The translations under genes and the position numbers were made by a program. This document shows positions 1 through 6,710 of a stretch of DNA of 48,955 bases, piece by piece. This stretch comes from Clostridia bacterium. Lineage in GTDB: Bacteria; Bacillota; Clostridia; Oscillospirales; CAG-272. Where the stretch lies: positions 1 to 48,955 of the forward strand of contig JAFVOP010000011.1 of NCBI GenBank assembly GCA_017505745.1. The letters are read 5' to 3'. A model generated the notes under the pieces. It saw only the letters and a list, made by a program, of their open reading frames with translations. It had not been told where the DNA came from and did no database searches. Numbering within the stretch: the stretch's first letter is position 1; each line of letters opens with the position of its first letter.

Positions 1-33
1 CATCCTGAGCCAGGATCAAACTCTCGAAATCAT
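1..33 (-). rRNA. 16S ribosomal RNA, 5' end (partial)
   Basis: Read on the minus strand, positions 25 to 1 give the universal 16S start GAGAGTTTGATCCTGGCTCA and continue off the left edge of the window. The mature 5' end is placed about 8 nt upstream by analogy with Bacillus 16S, so the right boundary is approximate. Only the first part of the gene is present, so it cannot place the organism more finely than Gram-positive/Clostridia. Confidence 0.97.
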
Positions 34-228
34 TGTATTAAAACTCAATCTTTCGATCGAGATCTAACCTAACTTCGAGCATTGCTCTTAGCTTCTTTTA
101 CTTTTGTTGAGTAGTATTCTCATCTGTTAGAATTTCCGAGATCCGTTTCAAGCTTGTTCGCTTTGTACTTCTCTCTTGTTGTTCAATTTTCAAAGATCAT
201 TCGCCGCCGCTCTCGCGTCGACCTTCCT
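34..228 (-). promoter_or_regulatory. rRNA operon leader
   Basis: This untranslated leader lies between the promoter-proximal -10 box and the 16S start. On the minus strand it contains an antiterminator-like CTTTGAAAATTGAACAAC segment (about 202-185), as seen upstream of many Bacillota 16S genes. The small reading frames here are not convincing genes. The box assignment is inferred from position and wording only. Confidence 0.6.
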
Positions 229-257
229 ATTATACCACTCCGGTTACCGTTTGTCAA
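229..257 (-). promoter_or_regulatory. rRNA promoter, proximal
   Basis: On the minus strand there is a perfect -35 TTGACA (257-252), a 17-bp spacer and a perfect -10 TATAAT (234-229), preceded by AGTGG. This is a full-consensus sigma-A-type promoter firing into the rRNA operon. Confidence 0.9.
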
Positions 258-359
258 TACCTTTTTCAAAAGTTTTTTCAACTTTTTTCAAAGTTTTTCA
301 ACATCCAAGCCCCCGGCGGTCCTTCGCTCCCCTCTCACTTCCAAGCGGTGAGCCTGTCT

Positions 360-388
360 ATTTTACCACTTTGATCCTTTTTTGTCAA
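360..388 (-). promoter_or_regulatory. rRNA promoter, distal
   Basis: This is a second minus-strand promoter 131 bp upstream of the first, with TTGACA (388-383), a 17-bp spacer and TAAAAT (365-360). It shares the AAGTGG/AGTGG block before the -10 box with the proximal promoter. Tandem promoters are typical of rRNA operons. Confidence 0.85.
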
Positions 389-492
389 GGGCTTTTTTTA
401 AAAAAATGAAAAATCATTTATTTTTACAAGAAAAACGGGATAAAAAGCAGAAAAACAGGGAAACTATGATAAAAAAAGGAGGGAAGAGGCGC

Positions 493-1173
493 ATGACGAC
501 GATTCTGATCCGTACGCTGATCATTTACGTTGCTTTGATCCTCACCATGCGGCTCATGGGCAAGCGACAGATCGGGGAGCTTGAGGTCACGGATCTTGTT
601 ACCACGCTTCTGATCTCGGAGATCGCCTCGCTTCCCATCACCAATCCGGAAATCCCCGTACTCCACGCTATGATCCCGATGACAGTTCTGCTGATCCTGG
701 AGATCTTCTCCTCGGTGATCCTGATTCGGATCCCATGGCTCAAGAATACGGTATCGGCGCGGCCGACCGTGATCATTCAAGGCGGCAGACTGCGGCAAAA
801 GGCGTTGCGGGATCTGCGGATGTCCCTGGACGAGCTGATGAGCGAGATCCGTCAGCAGGGGCTGACCGATCTGGCGCAGGTGGAGGATGCGATCCTGGAG
901 AAGAACGGAAATCTGACCGTGCTTCCAAAGGCAGAGTTCTCTCCCCCAACCGCCGCGCAATTGGGAATACGCGGAAAGGACGGCGGGCTGATGCACATCG
1001 TATATTGCAACGGAACCTACAGCCGGGTGGGGCTTTCGCTGATCGGAAAGGACCGCGATTGGCTCACGCGCGAGCTGCGGCGACGCGGGCTGGAGGCGCG
1101 TAGGCTTTTTTGTGTGACGGCAAACTCCAAGGGGGAGCTCTTTTGGCTGGAGAAGGAGGAGACGGACAAATGA
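493..1173 (+). CDS. YetF/DUF421 family membrane protein
   Basis: A 226-residue protein of the DUF421 (YetF) family. It has three N-terminal hydrophobic segments (about residues 3-20, 30-50 and 57-80, including the family-typical LTMRLMGKRQIGELEVTDLV stretch). A soluble C-terminal region follows with the usual 'RPTVIIQGG.....L....MSLDELMSEIRQQG' layout. Members sit in the membrane; several are linked to sporulation and germination in Bacillus, but the biochemical role is poorly known. I chose ATG 493 because AAGGAGGG lies about 9 nt upstream and the family starts with this membrane segment; a longer frame from 382 would add a lysine-rich, leader-like N-terminus. The stop overlaps the next start by ATGA, so the two genes are translationally coupled. 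Confidence 0.9.
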   Translation: MTTILIRTLIIYVALILTMRLMGKRQIGELEVTDLVTTLLISEIASLPITNPEIPVLHAMIPMTVLLILEIFSSVILIRIPWLKNTVSARPTVIIQGGRLRQKALRDLRMSLDELMSEIRQQGLTDLAQVEDAILEKNGNLTVLPKAEFSPPTAAQLGIRGKDGGLMHIVYCNGTYSRVGLSLIGKDRDWLTRELRRRGLEARRLFCVTANSKGELFWLEKEETDK

Positions 1174-1538
1174 AGGCGTTTGCGGTTGCGGTGATCCTGT
1201 TGGCGGTAATGCTTACGGGGACGGTGGGAAATTATTGGTATATCAACACGCTGGGGGACCGCTTGGAGGCGGCGTTGGAGGAGATCCCTGCCATTGACGA
1301 GGCGGGATGCACCGATCGGATCGAGGCGTTTCTCGCCATATGGGAAGACCATTCTGCCACAGTTGGGCTTTCGGTTGCCTTTCCGACCGTGGACCGTTTG
1401 AGCGAGCAGGCGCAAACGCTGCTTGCCTGCGCGCAGGCGGGAGATGCCTTTGGGTTTGCCGTGGCGCGTGAATTGCTTCGGGACGCCATTGACGACATGC
1501 GACGTCTTGAGGCCTTTTCGATCGCCAATCTGCTCTGA
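1170..1538 (+). CDS. DUF4363-like small secreted/membrane protein
   Basis: A 122-residue protein with one N-terminal hydrophobic segment (residues 3-20, signal anchor or signal peptide) and a helical extracytoplasmic region. It resembles DUF4363 proteins, which in Clostridia commonly sit directly behind a YetF/DUF421 gene. It starts at the ATGA overlap with the upstream gene and probably shares its promoter. Conserved L-E-L-I-type helices and a W-x-x-H motif (WEDHSATV) fit this family. The role is unknown; the gene pairing suggests a partner of the YetF-like protein in the envelope. I see no clear terminator downstream before the next promoter. Confidence 0.75.
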   Translation: MKAFAVAVILLAVMLTGTVGNYWYINTLGDRLEAALEEIPAIDEAGCTDRIEAFLAIWEDHSATVGLSVAFPTVDRLSEQAQTLLACAQAGDAFGFAVARELLRDAIDDMRRLEAFSIANLL

Positions 1539-1579
1539 TATTATAAATAGGTAGAAAGCAACTTTTTTCGTTTCCTTTC

Positions 1580-1608
1580 TTGACAAAATCCTCCCTGTAT
1601 GGTATACT
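1580..1608 (+). promoter_or_regulatory. Strong promoter for the structured RNA / lipoprotein
   Basis: TTGACA at 1580-1585, a 17-bp spacer and TATACT at 1603-1608 give a near-consensus sigma-A promoter. The expected start of transcription is about 1615, more than 300 nt before the next start codon, so a long untranslated RNA is made. Confidence 0.85.
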
Positions 1609-1614
1609 CTTCTT

Positions 1615-1900
1615 GAAAAACAAAATGTTTTGCAAAAACACGGTTTGAAAGGTGTACGCCGAGTAAATTGCTCCATGCGAGTTGTAGCATCCGGTTCGAG
1701 TCCGGAACAACCTCATTCTGTGTTTGTGGTCAGATATCCGTATCTGTCAGAGCGTTCGCGTTTTTGTAGCTCCCCCGCGATTCGGTATGCACCGGACACG
1801 GCGGCCTTTTGCGCGGCTCTTGGCGGCGGACGCGTGCAAAAGGCAGGCCCCTTTGGTTGTGTGTGTTTCCGAGGCTCGGTGGACACGCATTTTCTTTTTC
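1615..1900 (+). ncRNA. Candidate structured RNA (stand-alone ncRNA or leader)
   Basis: A non-coding stretch of about 285 nt starting at a consensus promoter. Helices visible by direct pairing are as follows. A closing helix joins 1652-1663 (GTGTACGCCGAG) to 1875-1886 (CTCGGTGGACAC), 11 of 12 positions paired. A T-arm-like hairpin spans 1679-1714 with stem TCCGG/CCGGA, loop TTCGAGT and outer stem GTTGT/ACAAC. A perfect 6-bp stem CAGATA/TATCTG (1731-1746) has a UCCG loop. A stem TTCGGT/ACCGGA lies at 1781-1796. A perfect 9-bp stem GCCTTTTGC/GCAAAAGGC joins 1804-1812 to 1836-1844. A T-rich tract follows the closing helix. I see no tmRNA, RNase P, 6S, T-box or cobalamin-riboswitch signature. The raiA-motif RNA family is one possible relative to test, but I cannot confirm it. 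Confidence 0.7.
1861..1900 (+). terminator. Terminator-like hairpin, alternative to the closing helix
   Basis: The local stem GTGTGT (1861-1866)/ACACGC (1883-1888) with inner CCGA/TCGG is followed by ATTTTCTTTTT. It uses the same 3' strand (1875-1886) as the long-range closing helix, so the two folds exclude each other. Either fold ends in the T-rich tract and could terminate transcription 30 nt before the lipoprotein gene. Confidence 0.55.
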
Positions 1901-1930
1901 AAAATCAGGAAGAGAAAAAAGGAGATCCTC

Positions 1931-2377
1931 ATGAAATCACGTTTCATCTGTACACTATCCTGTCTGCTTGTTGCAGCCCTTCTTTGTCTGACCTTTGCAT
2001 CCTGTGCAAGCTCTCCCACCGCCACCGTGCGCGTGGAAAATGGCGACAAAGTGGAAACGTTTACCGTAAAGCTCTCCGACTATAAGGACGGCGCCATGCT
2101 CTACGACGTGCTCAGCACAACCGATGACCTGCACGCCGAGATGGACGAAAGCGATCCCGACAGTCCATTTGTGACCGCGATCTGCGGTGTGACGCCCAAC
2201 CCCGCAAAAAACGAGTTTGTGGCGATGTATTCCTCACTTTCGGGAGAAGCGTATGCATTTGGCGAGGCAGCGTTTGAACTGGACGGCGTTTCGTTCTACT
2301 ACACCGCCGTTGGCGTTGCCGATCTGCCGCTTTTGGAGGGAGAGACCTACATCTTCCGCCTGGAATCCTGGAGCTGA
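1931..2377 (+). CDS. Small lipoprotein, DUF4430-like
   Basis: A 148-residue lipoprotein. The signal peptide (residues 1-24) ends in a lipobox FASC with the lipidated Cys at about residue 25. The mature domain of about 120 residues has the layout 'D-G-x-M-L-Y-D-V-L ... F-V-T-A-I-C-G-V ... Y-Y-T-A-V-G-V-A-D-L-P-L-L-E-G', reminiscent of DUF4430 (transcobalamin-like C-terminal) proteins, but that match is loose. ATG 1931 is chosen because AAAGGAG lies about 8 nt upstream and the signal peptide begins there; the longer frame from 1724 runs through the structured RNA. The unusual leader suggests RNA-level control or simple read-through from the ncRNA. Confidence 0.75.
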   Translation: MKSRFICTLSCLLVAALLCLTFASCASSPTATVRVENGDKVETFTVKLSDYKDGAMLYDVLSTTDDLHAEMDESDPDSPFVTAICGVTPNPAKNEFVAMYSSLSGEAYAFGEAAFELDGVSFYYTAVGVADLPLLEGETYIFRLESWS

Positions 2378-2467
2378 TTAATCGTAACGGGGAAGCCACA
2401 CGCGATCCGATCGCGCGCCGCCCTTTCCCGTTTTTTCTTTTACTTTTTTACCCCTTGGAGGATCCCT

Positions 2468-3295
2468 ATGAACTCTTTTTTTCAAGCCGGCGTTCACCGC
2501 GCCAAAGCCGAGAAGCTTCCCGCGCTCGAGGAGATCGAACGCTTTGGAAGCGAGGGAGAGGAGCAGCTCTACCGCTTCCTGCGCGAGCAATTTGACTGTG
2601 TGATCCGCAATGTGACGGTGCCGCACAAGGACCTGTACCTCGAAAAAGACTTTTTGGTGATCGAGCGCGGTGTCCCCTTTGTTCTAGAGGCCAAAAACTG
2701 GAAGGGCGAGATCGGGATGGATGGCGCCTCCTTTTACCAGCGTAAGGGCAACGGCGTTTATAAGACGCTCAAGAGCCCCGTGGGCACCACCAACCAGTTT
2801 TTGCACGTGATGAAGAGCTATTACGGGATCAAGCGCCCCGTGTGGGGTGCGGTTGTATTTACCGAGCCCGATTGCCGCCTCTCGCTTCCCGAAGAGCAGG
2901 ACGGTGTGGCCTTGCTTCCTGCCGGGAAATTGGTCTCCTTTATCCGGAAACGCGCAGCGGAGGAGGCGGATGCCTACCCTCCCATCGATCCCGGACGGAT
3001 CCTGCGTTGCACGCGTTTTTACAGCCGTGAAAGCGAATTTTGCAAGGGTATTTTGGCGGATTCCTATCTGGATTGCTATACCGAGGACGGCACACCTGTG
3101 CGGTTAGATACCACAAAGCTTCGCTACCTCTCGGTAGAGGAGCAACCGCTTCGCATGCGCGACAAGCTATACGTCACCTATCAAAACGGCAACAGCGGCG
3201 TATTTTACAATCGCGATCTGGTGCTTACGGTGGGGTGCCTGGACGGCTCCTATCGCAAGATCGCTCTGCACCGCATTTTGCACATCGTATTTTGA
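2468..3295 (+). CDS. NERD domain protein
   Basis: A 275-residue protein with an N-terminal NERD (nuclease-related) domain at about residues 25-140. Visible motifs are G-S-E-G-E-E (28-32), D61 in EKDFLVIE and the E-x-K pair E74/K76 in VLEAKNWKG. These match the D...E-x-K metal-dependent nuclease core, so the fold's catalytic residues appear intact. No helicase or kinase domain is attached. The C-terminal part (about 200-275) is unassigned. It starts 6-7 nt after GGAGG. NERD proteins act in DNA processing or stress responses, but stand-alone members are not well characterised. It is followed 20 bp later by an unrecognised gene on the same strand, which may be its partner. Confidence 0.85.
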   Translation: MNSFFQAGVHRAKAEKLPALEEIERFGSEGEEQLYRFLREQFDCVIRNVTVPHKDLYLEKDFLVIERGVPFVLEAKNWKGEIGMDGASFYQRKGNGVYKTLKSPVGTTNQFLHVMKSYYGIKRPVWGAVVFTEPDCRLSLPEEQDGVALLPAGKLVSFIRKRAAEEADAYPPIDPGRILRCTRFYSRESEFCKGILADSYLDCYTEDGTPVRLDTTKLRYLSVEEQPLRMRDKLYVTYQNGNSGVFYNRDLVLTVGCLDGSYRKIALHRILHIVF

Positions 3296-3315
3296 CGGTT
3301 TTCTTTGGAGACACT

Positions 3316-4254
3316 ATGAAACAGATAGAAAGCTACATCCCTGAGCTTCGGTATTTTGAAAGCAAGCATCGCAGCTCCGCAAGGCCGATGCACGAGGACC
3401 TTGCCCTGGTCGACGTGCAAAACGGCTATCGCGTGCTGGCCTGCCGCGGCGCTTGCATGCGCGTGGGAGAATCGCTTCCCACGCTTTGCGCTCTGCCGCA
3501 AGAGGAGCTCGCCTTTTTGGAGCAGTCGCTTGCAAGCGAAAAATGCATCGCCCTTTTGGGCGACGGTCGCGTGTGCCTGGTATTCTCCTCCCTGGTACAG
3601 GAAACCGGACTGGCGCTTGCCGTCCCGTTGCATGCGCCCGCTTCCTCGGTTTGTCGGGATCTGCGATTCCAAGACGGGGCACTCCTCCTCTCCCCCGCCG
3701 TTGCGGGACACTCCGTTGGAGCAACCGCCCTTGAGGACGAGGCTTGGGAAACGGTGCGCGAGATCTTCTTTTATATGCACCGCATTTTTCAAAAGGATCG
3801 CTCCCCCGGGCTTTGGACGCGCAGTCTCCTGATCGCAAATTTCGTGGGGTGCCGTTTGGACGGAGTGGAGCTTCCTACCCAAGAGCTTTCGCTTGCCAAT
3901 GCCGATCGGGCAAGACTGCTCGCGCTTTTGTTTGGGTTATTTCTGACGTTACGGCAAAAGGATGGATACCTTTCCGCCGCCTGCCCGTTGCCCGATCCTG
4001 CAGTACTCCCCTATACCTATCGGGTCTCCTTTGAGCCGCTCCCCGACCGCAAGGCATCGGGCTCCGCCGCCGCGGCCGATACCGAGGTCTTTGCGTTTCT
4101 TTCGCACCCCAGCTTTCAAAATTGCTCGGTTCGGGTTGCGCAGAACAAGCTGGTGATCGAGGCAGTCCTGCCGCAAAAAGCCGCGGAGGAGCTCCCCCTG
4201 TTTCACGATCGCAAGGATCTCTGCTACCTTTTGCGCATGGAATTGGGAGCCTGA
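3316..4254 (+). CDS. Unrecognised cytoplasmic protein
   Basis: A 312-residue protein I do not recognise. It has no signal peptide, no clear membrane helix and no P-loop, zinc or HTH motif that I can name. It reads as alternating beta-rich and helical segments with several cysteines spread along it (for example around residues 40-70 and the FQNCSVRV segment near 275). The start ATG 3316 follows TTTGGAG at 6 nt and lies 20 bp after the NERD gene, so the two are very likely co-transcribed. Codon use resembles the neighbours, so it is not obviously foreign. The frame on the opposite strand here is a shadow. Confidence 0.75.
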   Translation: MKQIESYIPELRYFESKHRSSARPMHEDLALVDVQNGYRVLACRGACMRVGESLPTLCALPQEELAFLEQSLASEKCIALLGDGRVCLVFSSLVQETGLALAVPLHAPASSVCRDLRFQDGALLLSPAVAGHSVGATALEDEAWETVREIFFYMHRIFQKDRSPGLWTRSLLIANFVGCRLDGVELPTQELSLANADRARLLALLFGLFLTLRQKDGYLSAACPLPDPAVLPYTYRVSFEPLPDRKASGSAAAADTEVFAFLSHPSFQNCSVRVAQNKLVIEAVLPQKAAEELPLFHDRKDLCYLLRMELGA

Positions 4255-4294
4255 ACCGAAGGCGGGGCTCCGTTTTGCCAACCCCAAAAAACAG

Positions 4295-4331
4295 ATCGCG
4301 GGCTCTCCCTGTCGGAGAGCCCGCGATTTTT
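4295..4331. terminator. Bidirectional terminator
   Basis: A perfect 14-bp inverted repeat, ATCGCGGGCTCTCC (4295-4308) and GGAGAGCCCGCGAT (4314-4327), with a 5-nt loop. It is followed by TTTTT on the plus strand and by a T run on the minus strand, and lies between two convergent genes. Confidence 0.92.
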
Positions 4332-4343
4332 GGGTTTGTTCTG

Positions 4344-5570
4344 TTATTCCATTGGAACCACGTCCAAAGGCTTGCGGCGCGTCCACATCCCGCCCGTGAA
4401 ATCGGGAACGGCCTGCACCAGTCCTCCTGCCGCCACCGATGCCTCGGAAAGTGCGGTAACTGCCATCCACGCCGCCGCATCGTAAACGTCGATCGGCATG
4501 GGTTGATTGGCCTTGAGACAATCCACAAATACGCGAAATTCGATCGCATCCATACCACCATGCCCCGCCTTGACCGTTTCCTCGGTCATCTCGCGCCACA
4601 CGGGCGGCAGATAGTCGGCCTCAAAGCGCGCGGCGTTGCCGAAATTCTCACGGTAATACCGATGGGTGTCAAACGTCTCCCTATCACCCTCCAAAAACAC
4701 GGTATTGGTGGTTTGCTCATACATGCCGCGGGTGCCGCGTACCGTGAACTCGCGCGAATAGGAGCGTGGGAGCGTGGTATCCAGACGAAGCGATACGGTG
4801 GAGCCGTCGGCGCAGGTGATCAGCGTGTTTACGATATCCCCTTGGCGGAACCGCTTGCCCACCAAATGCGGGAACTGCTCCGCGCGCCGCGCCACGTAAT
4901 CCTCCATGCCAACGGCCTTGGAGGCCACCGACACCAACGAGAGCATACGGTTTCCCCGATTGATGTTCAGCAGCTTTGCGATCGGTCCAAGCTCGTGGGT
5001 TGGATAGTTCTCGCAGTTTCGCGTCAGATAATTGCGCAGGCGGTAGTGACGGATCTCCTCTCCCCGCGCCACCTCCTCGGCCAGATAGTGCGCATACGCG
5101 CCGTGACAATGCACGATCTCGCCAAACAGTCCGCGCCGCGCCATAGAGGTGGCAAGCAGCTCATCCTTGCCAAAGCAGCAATTTTCCATCAGCATCAGCG
5201 GCGTTCCCGTTTGCTCCTGCATATGTACCATGCTCCAAAGGCTTTGCAGAGAATAGGCTCCGCCTACCTCAAGCGCCACCGCCACGCCGTTTTTCATTGC
5301 CTCGGTCCCGATCTCCACGTGCGTTTCCCAGGACGTGGCAACGTACACGGCGTCCAATCCGTTCAAACGGAGCACGTCGGCGTAATCCACGGAGGCAAAC
5401 GGACGCTTGCCCGTTGCTCTTTCCACCGCGCAGGCGGCCTGCTCGGTGCGGTCGGCGTACTCGTCGCAAACCGCAACGATCTCCACATCCTCCATCTTCA
5501 AAAGGATGCTTTTCAGCATGCTCAAGCCGCGCTGCCCAAGGCCGATCATGCCCATTTTTACTGTCTTCAT
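4344..5570 (-). CDS. Gfo/Idh/MocA oxidoreductase, GH109-like
   Basis: A 408-residue protein with an N-terminal Rossmann fold (residues 5-12 GMIGLGQRG, then EIVAVCDEYADR) and a C-terminal Gfo/Idh/MocA alpha/beta domain. The segment NYPTHELGPIAKLLNINRGN (about residues 190-209) matches the block typical of GH109 enzymes, which hydrolyse alpha-N-acetylgalactosamine by an NAD-dependent redox mechanism. A GH109-like glycosidase is therefore the best guess, with a general sugar dehydrogenase as the alternative. There is no signal peptide, so it acts in the cytoplasm. It lies 60 bp behind rsgA on the same strand as the last gene before the terminator, and may be read through from the housekeeping operon. 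Confidence 0.85.
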   Translation of the reverse strand: MKTVKMGMIGLGQRGLSMLKSILLKMEDVEIVAVCDEYADRTEQAACAVERATGKRPFASVDYADVLRLNGLDAVYVATSWETHVEIGTEAMKNGVAVALEVGGAYSLQSLWSMVHMQEQTGTPLMLMENCCFGKDELLATSMARRGLFGEIVHCHGAYAHYLAEEVARGEEIRHYRLRNYLTRNCENYPTHELGPIAKLLNINRGNRMLSLVSVASKAVGMEDYVARRAEQFPHLVGKRFRQGDIVNTLITCADGSTVSLRLDTTLPRSYSREFTVRGTRGMYEQTTNTVFLEGDRETFDTHRYYRENFGNAARFEADYLPPVWREMTEETVKAGHGGMDAIEFRVFVDCLKANQPMPIDVYDAAAWMAVTALSEASVAAGGLVQAVPDFTGGMWTRRKPLDVVPME

Positions 5571-5630
5571 CGATGCTTCTTCTCCTTCAATGCCGCTTTC
5601 CGGCTCTATGCTCCCGCATGCAACGGAAAA

Positions 5631-6638
5631 TCAACTCCATTTCGTTTTCTTTTTGAGCACCTCGTAGAGGGAAACAAAGCTTTCGTGGCGCGATCTCGCC
5701 ACGTCCCCGCGCTTTACCGCCTCCAGAATCGCGCAGCCCTGCTCCTTGGTGTGCGAGCACTTGGTATAGCGGCACTCGCCGATGTAGGGTACGAACTCGC
5801 GGAAGGTGAGCGGCAGATCCTCCTTATCAAAAAAGTCGAAGCGCTCAAAATCCAGCATGGTAAAGCCGGGGGTGTCGGCAAGGTATGCGCAATCGCTACC
5901 CTGCGTGATGGGATAGAGCTCTACGCGGCGCGTGGTGTTTTTTCCGCGCTCGATGCGACGGCTGATCTCTCCCGTCTCCAGACCGAGCTCCGGGAACAGG
6001 CGATTGAGCATCGTCGACTTTCCAACGCCCGACGCACCCGAAAATGCCGCGATCCTTCCATCCAATTCGGTGTTGATGTACTGCCGCAGCTCGCGTTCGC
6101 CGGTCTCAATTCCCTCGCCGGTGCAAAACGCCGCAAATCCGGCGGCCCTGTAGAGCGCGCGCAGCTGCTCGGCCCGCGCGGGATCCAACTCGCTTTTCGT
6201 AACCACGACCACGGGCTCGATGCGGTTGAACTCGGCAATCGAGATCAGCTTATCCAGCGTCTCGGGGATCGGGTCGGGCGACGCCGCGGCCACCGTGACG
6301 AACAGAACGTCCAGATTCGCCATGGGCGGTCGGATCAGAGCGTTCTTGCGCGTACAGATGCGGTCGATCGCAATGCCCGCTCCGTCGGATGCGGGAATCA
6401 CCTCGCCGTTGCGCACCGAAAAGGAGCCGTCGTCATAAGAAAGCTCCACCGTGTCTCCCACCAAAAGCGCGCCCTTGCGGTGCAACGAGCCTCTGCCGCG
6501 CGCCGAAACCGTGAGGCCGTCCAGCGGCATGGCGTCTCCCACGCACGCCTCGCAGATCCTTGAGCCGCGTGTAAACAGGCGCACCGTGAATAGTCCGCCC
6601 ACGCCCTTGATTACCCGTCCGTAGCCTGTATACGTCAT
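5631..6638 (-). CDS. rsgA: Ribosome small subunit GTPase RsgA
   Basis: A 335-residue circularly permuted GTPase that matures the 30S subunit. It has an N-terminal OB-fold (about 1-75). The permuted G motifs follow: TKSELD (G4, about 155-160), then GASGVGKST (P-loop/G1, about 206-214), then DTPGF (G3, about 259-263). A C-terminal zinc site C-x4-C-x-H-x5-C (ECRYTKCSHTKEQGC) closes the protein. The start ATG at 6638 follows GGAG at 8 nt; the longer frame has no good ribosome site and runs into a hairpin repeat. It is second to last in the operon, and the rlmN-PASTA-rsgA order matches the Bacillota rlmN-prpC-prkC-rsgA arrangement. Confidence 0.97.
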   Translation of the reverse strand: MTYTGYGRVIKGVGGLFTVRLFTRGSRICEACVGDAMPLDGLTVSARGRGSLHRKGALLVGDTVELSYDDGSFSVRNGEVIPASDGAGIAIDRICTRKNALIRPPMANLDVLFVTVAAASPDPIPETLDKLISIAEFNRIEPVVVVTKSELDPARAEQLRALYRAAGFAAFCTGEGIETGERELRQYINTELDGRIAAFSGASGVGKSTMLNRLFPELGLETGEISRRIERGKNTTRRVELYPITQGSDCAYLADTPGFTMLDFERFDFFDKEDLPLTFREFVPYIGECRYTKCSHTKEQGCAILEAVKRGDVARSRHESFVSLYEVLKKKTKWS

Positions 6639-6659
6639 CTGTGATACTCCTTTTTTTCG

Positions 6660-6710
6660 GGGAAAACTTCTTGGAAGAAGTTTTCCCAACGTGCTTCCAA
6701 GCACTTTTAT
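6660..6710. repeat. Dispersed hairpin repeat (copy 1)
   Basis: The inverted repeat GGGAAAACTTCTT/AAGAAGTTTTCCC (6660-6672, 6675-6687) is followed by a second small hairpin GTGCTTccAAGCAC and CTTTTATT. It sits between the PASTA gene stop and the rsgA start. The same GGGAAAACTT palindrome recurs at about 7.56, 19.05, 39.43 and 39.75 kb. Confidence 0.75.

Noticed and set aside
1651..1715. A tRNA gene at the T-arm motif
   Set aside because: The T-arm is perfect, but no matching acceptor 5' strand, D-arm or anticodon arm can be placed at the right distances.
1630..2085. Open frames through the 1.6-1.9 kb region
   Set aside because: They cross the structured RNA, have no ribosome site and no recognisable protein pattern; the lipoprotein frame from 1931 explains the coding signal.
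4122..6563. An 813-codon open frame on the plus strand
   Set aside because: It lies opposite the clearly recognised GH109-like and rsgA genes, reads as His/Arg/Gly-rich nonsense and has no ribosome site. It is a GC-bias shadow.
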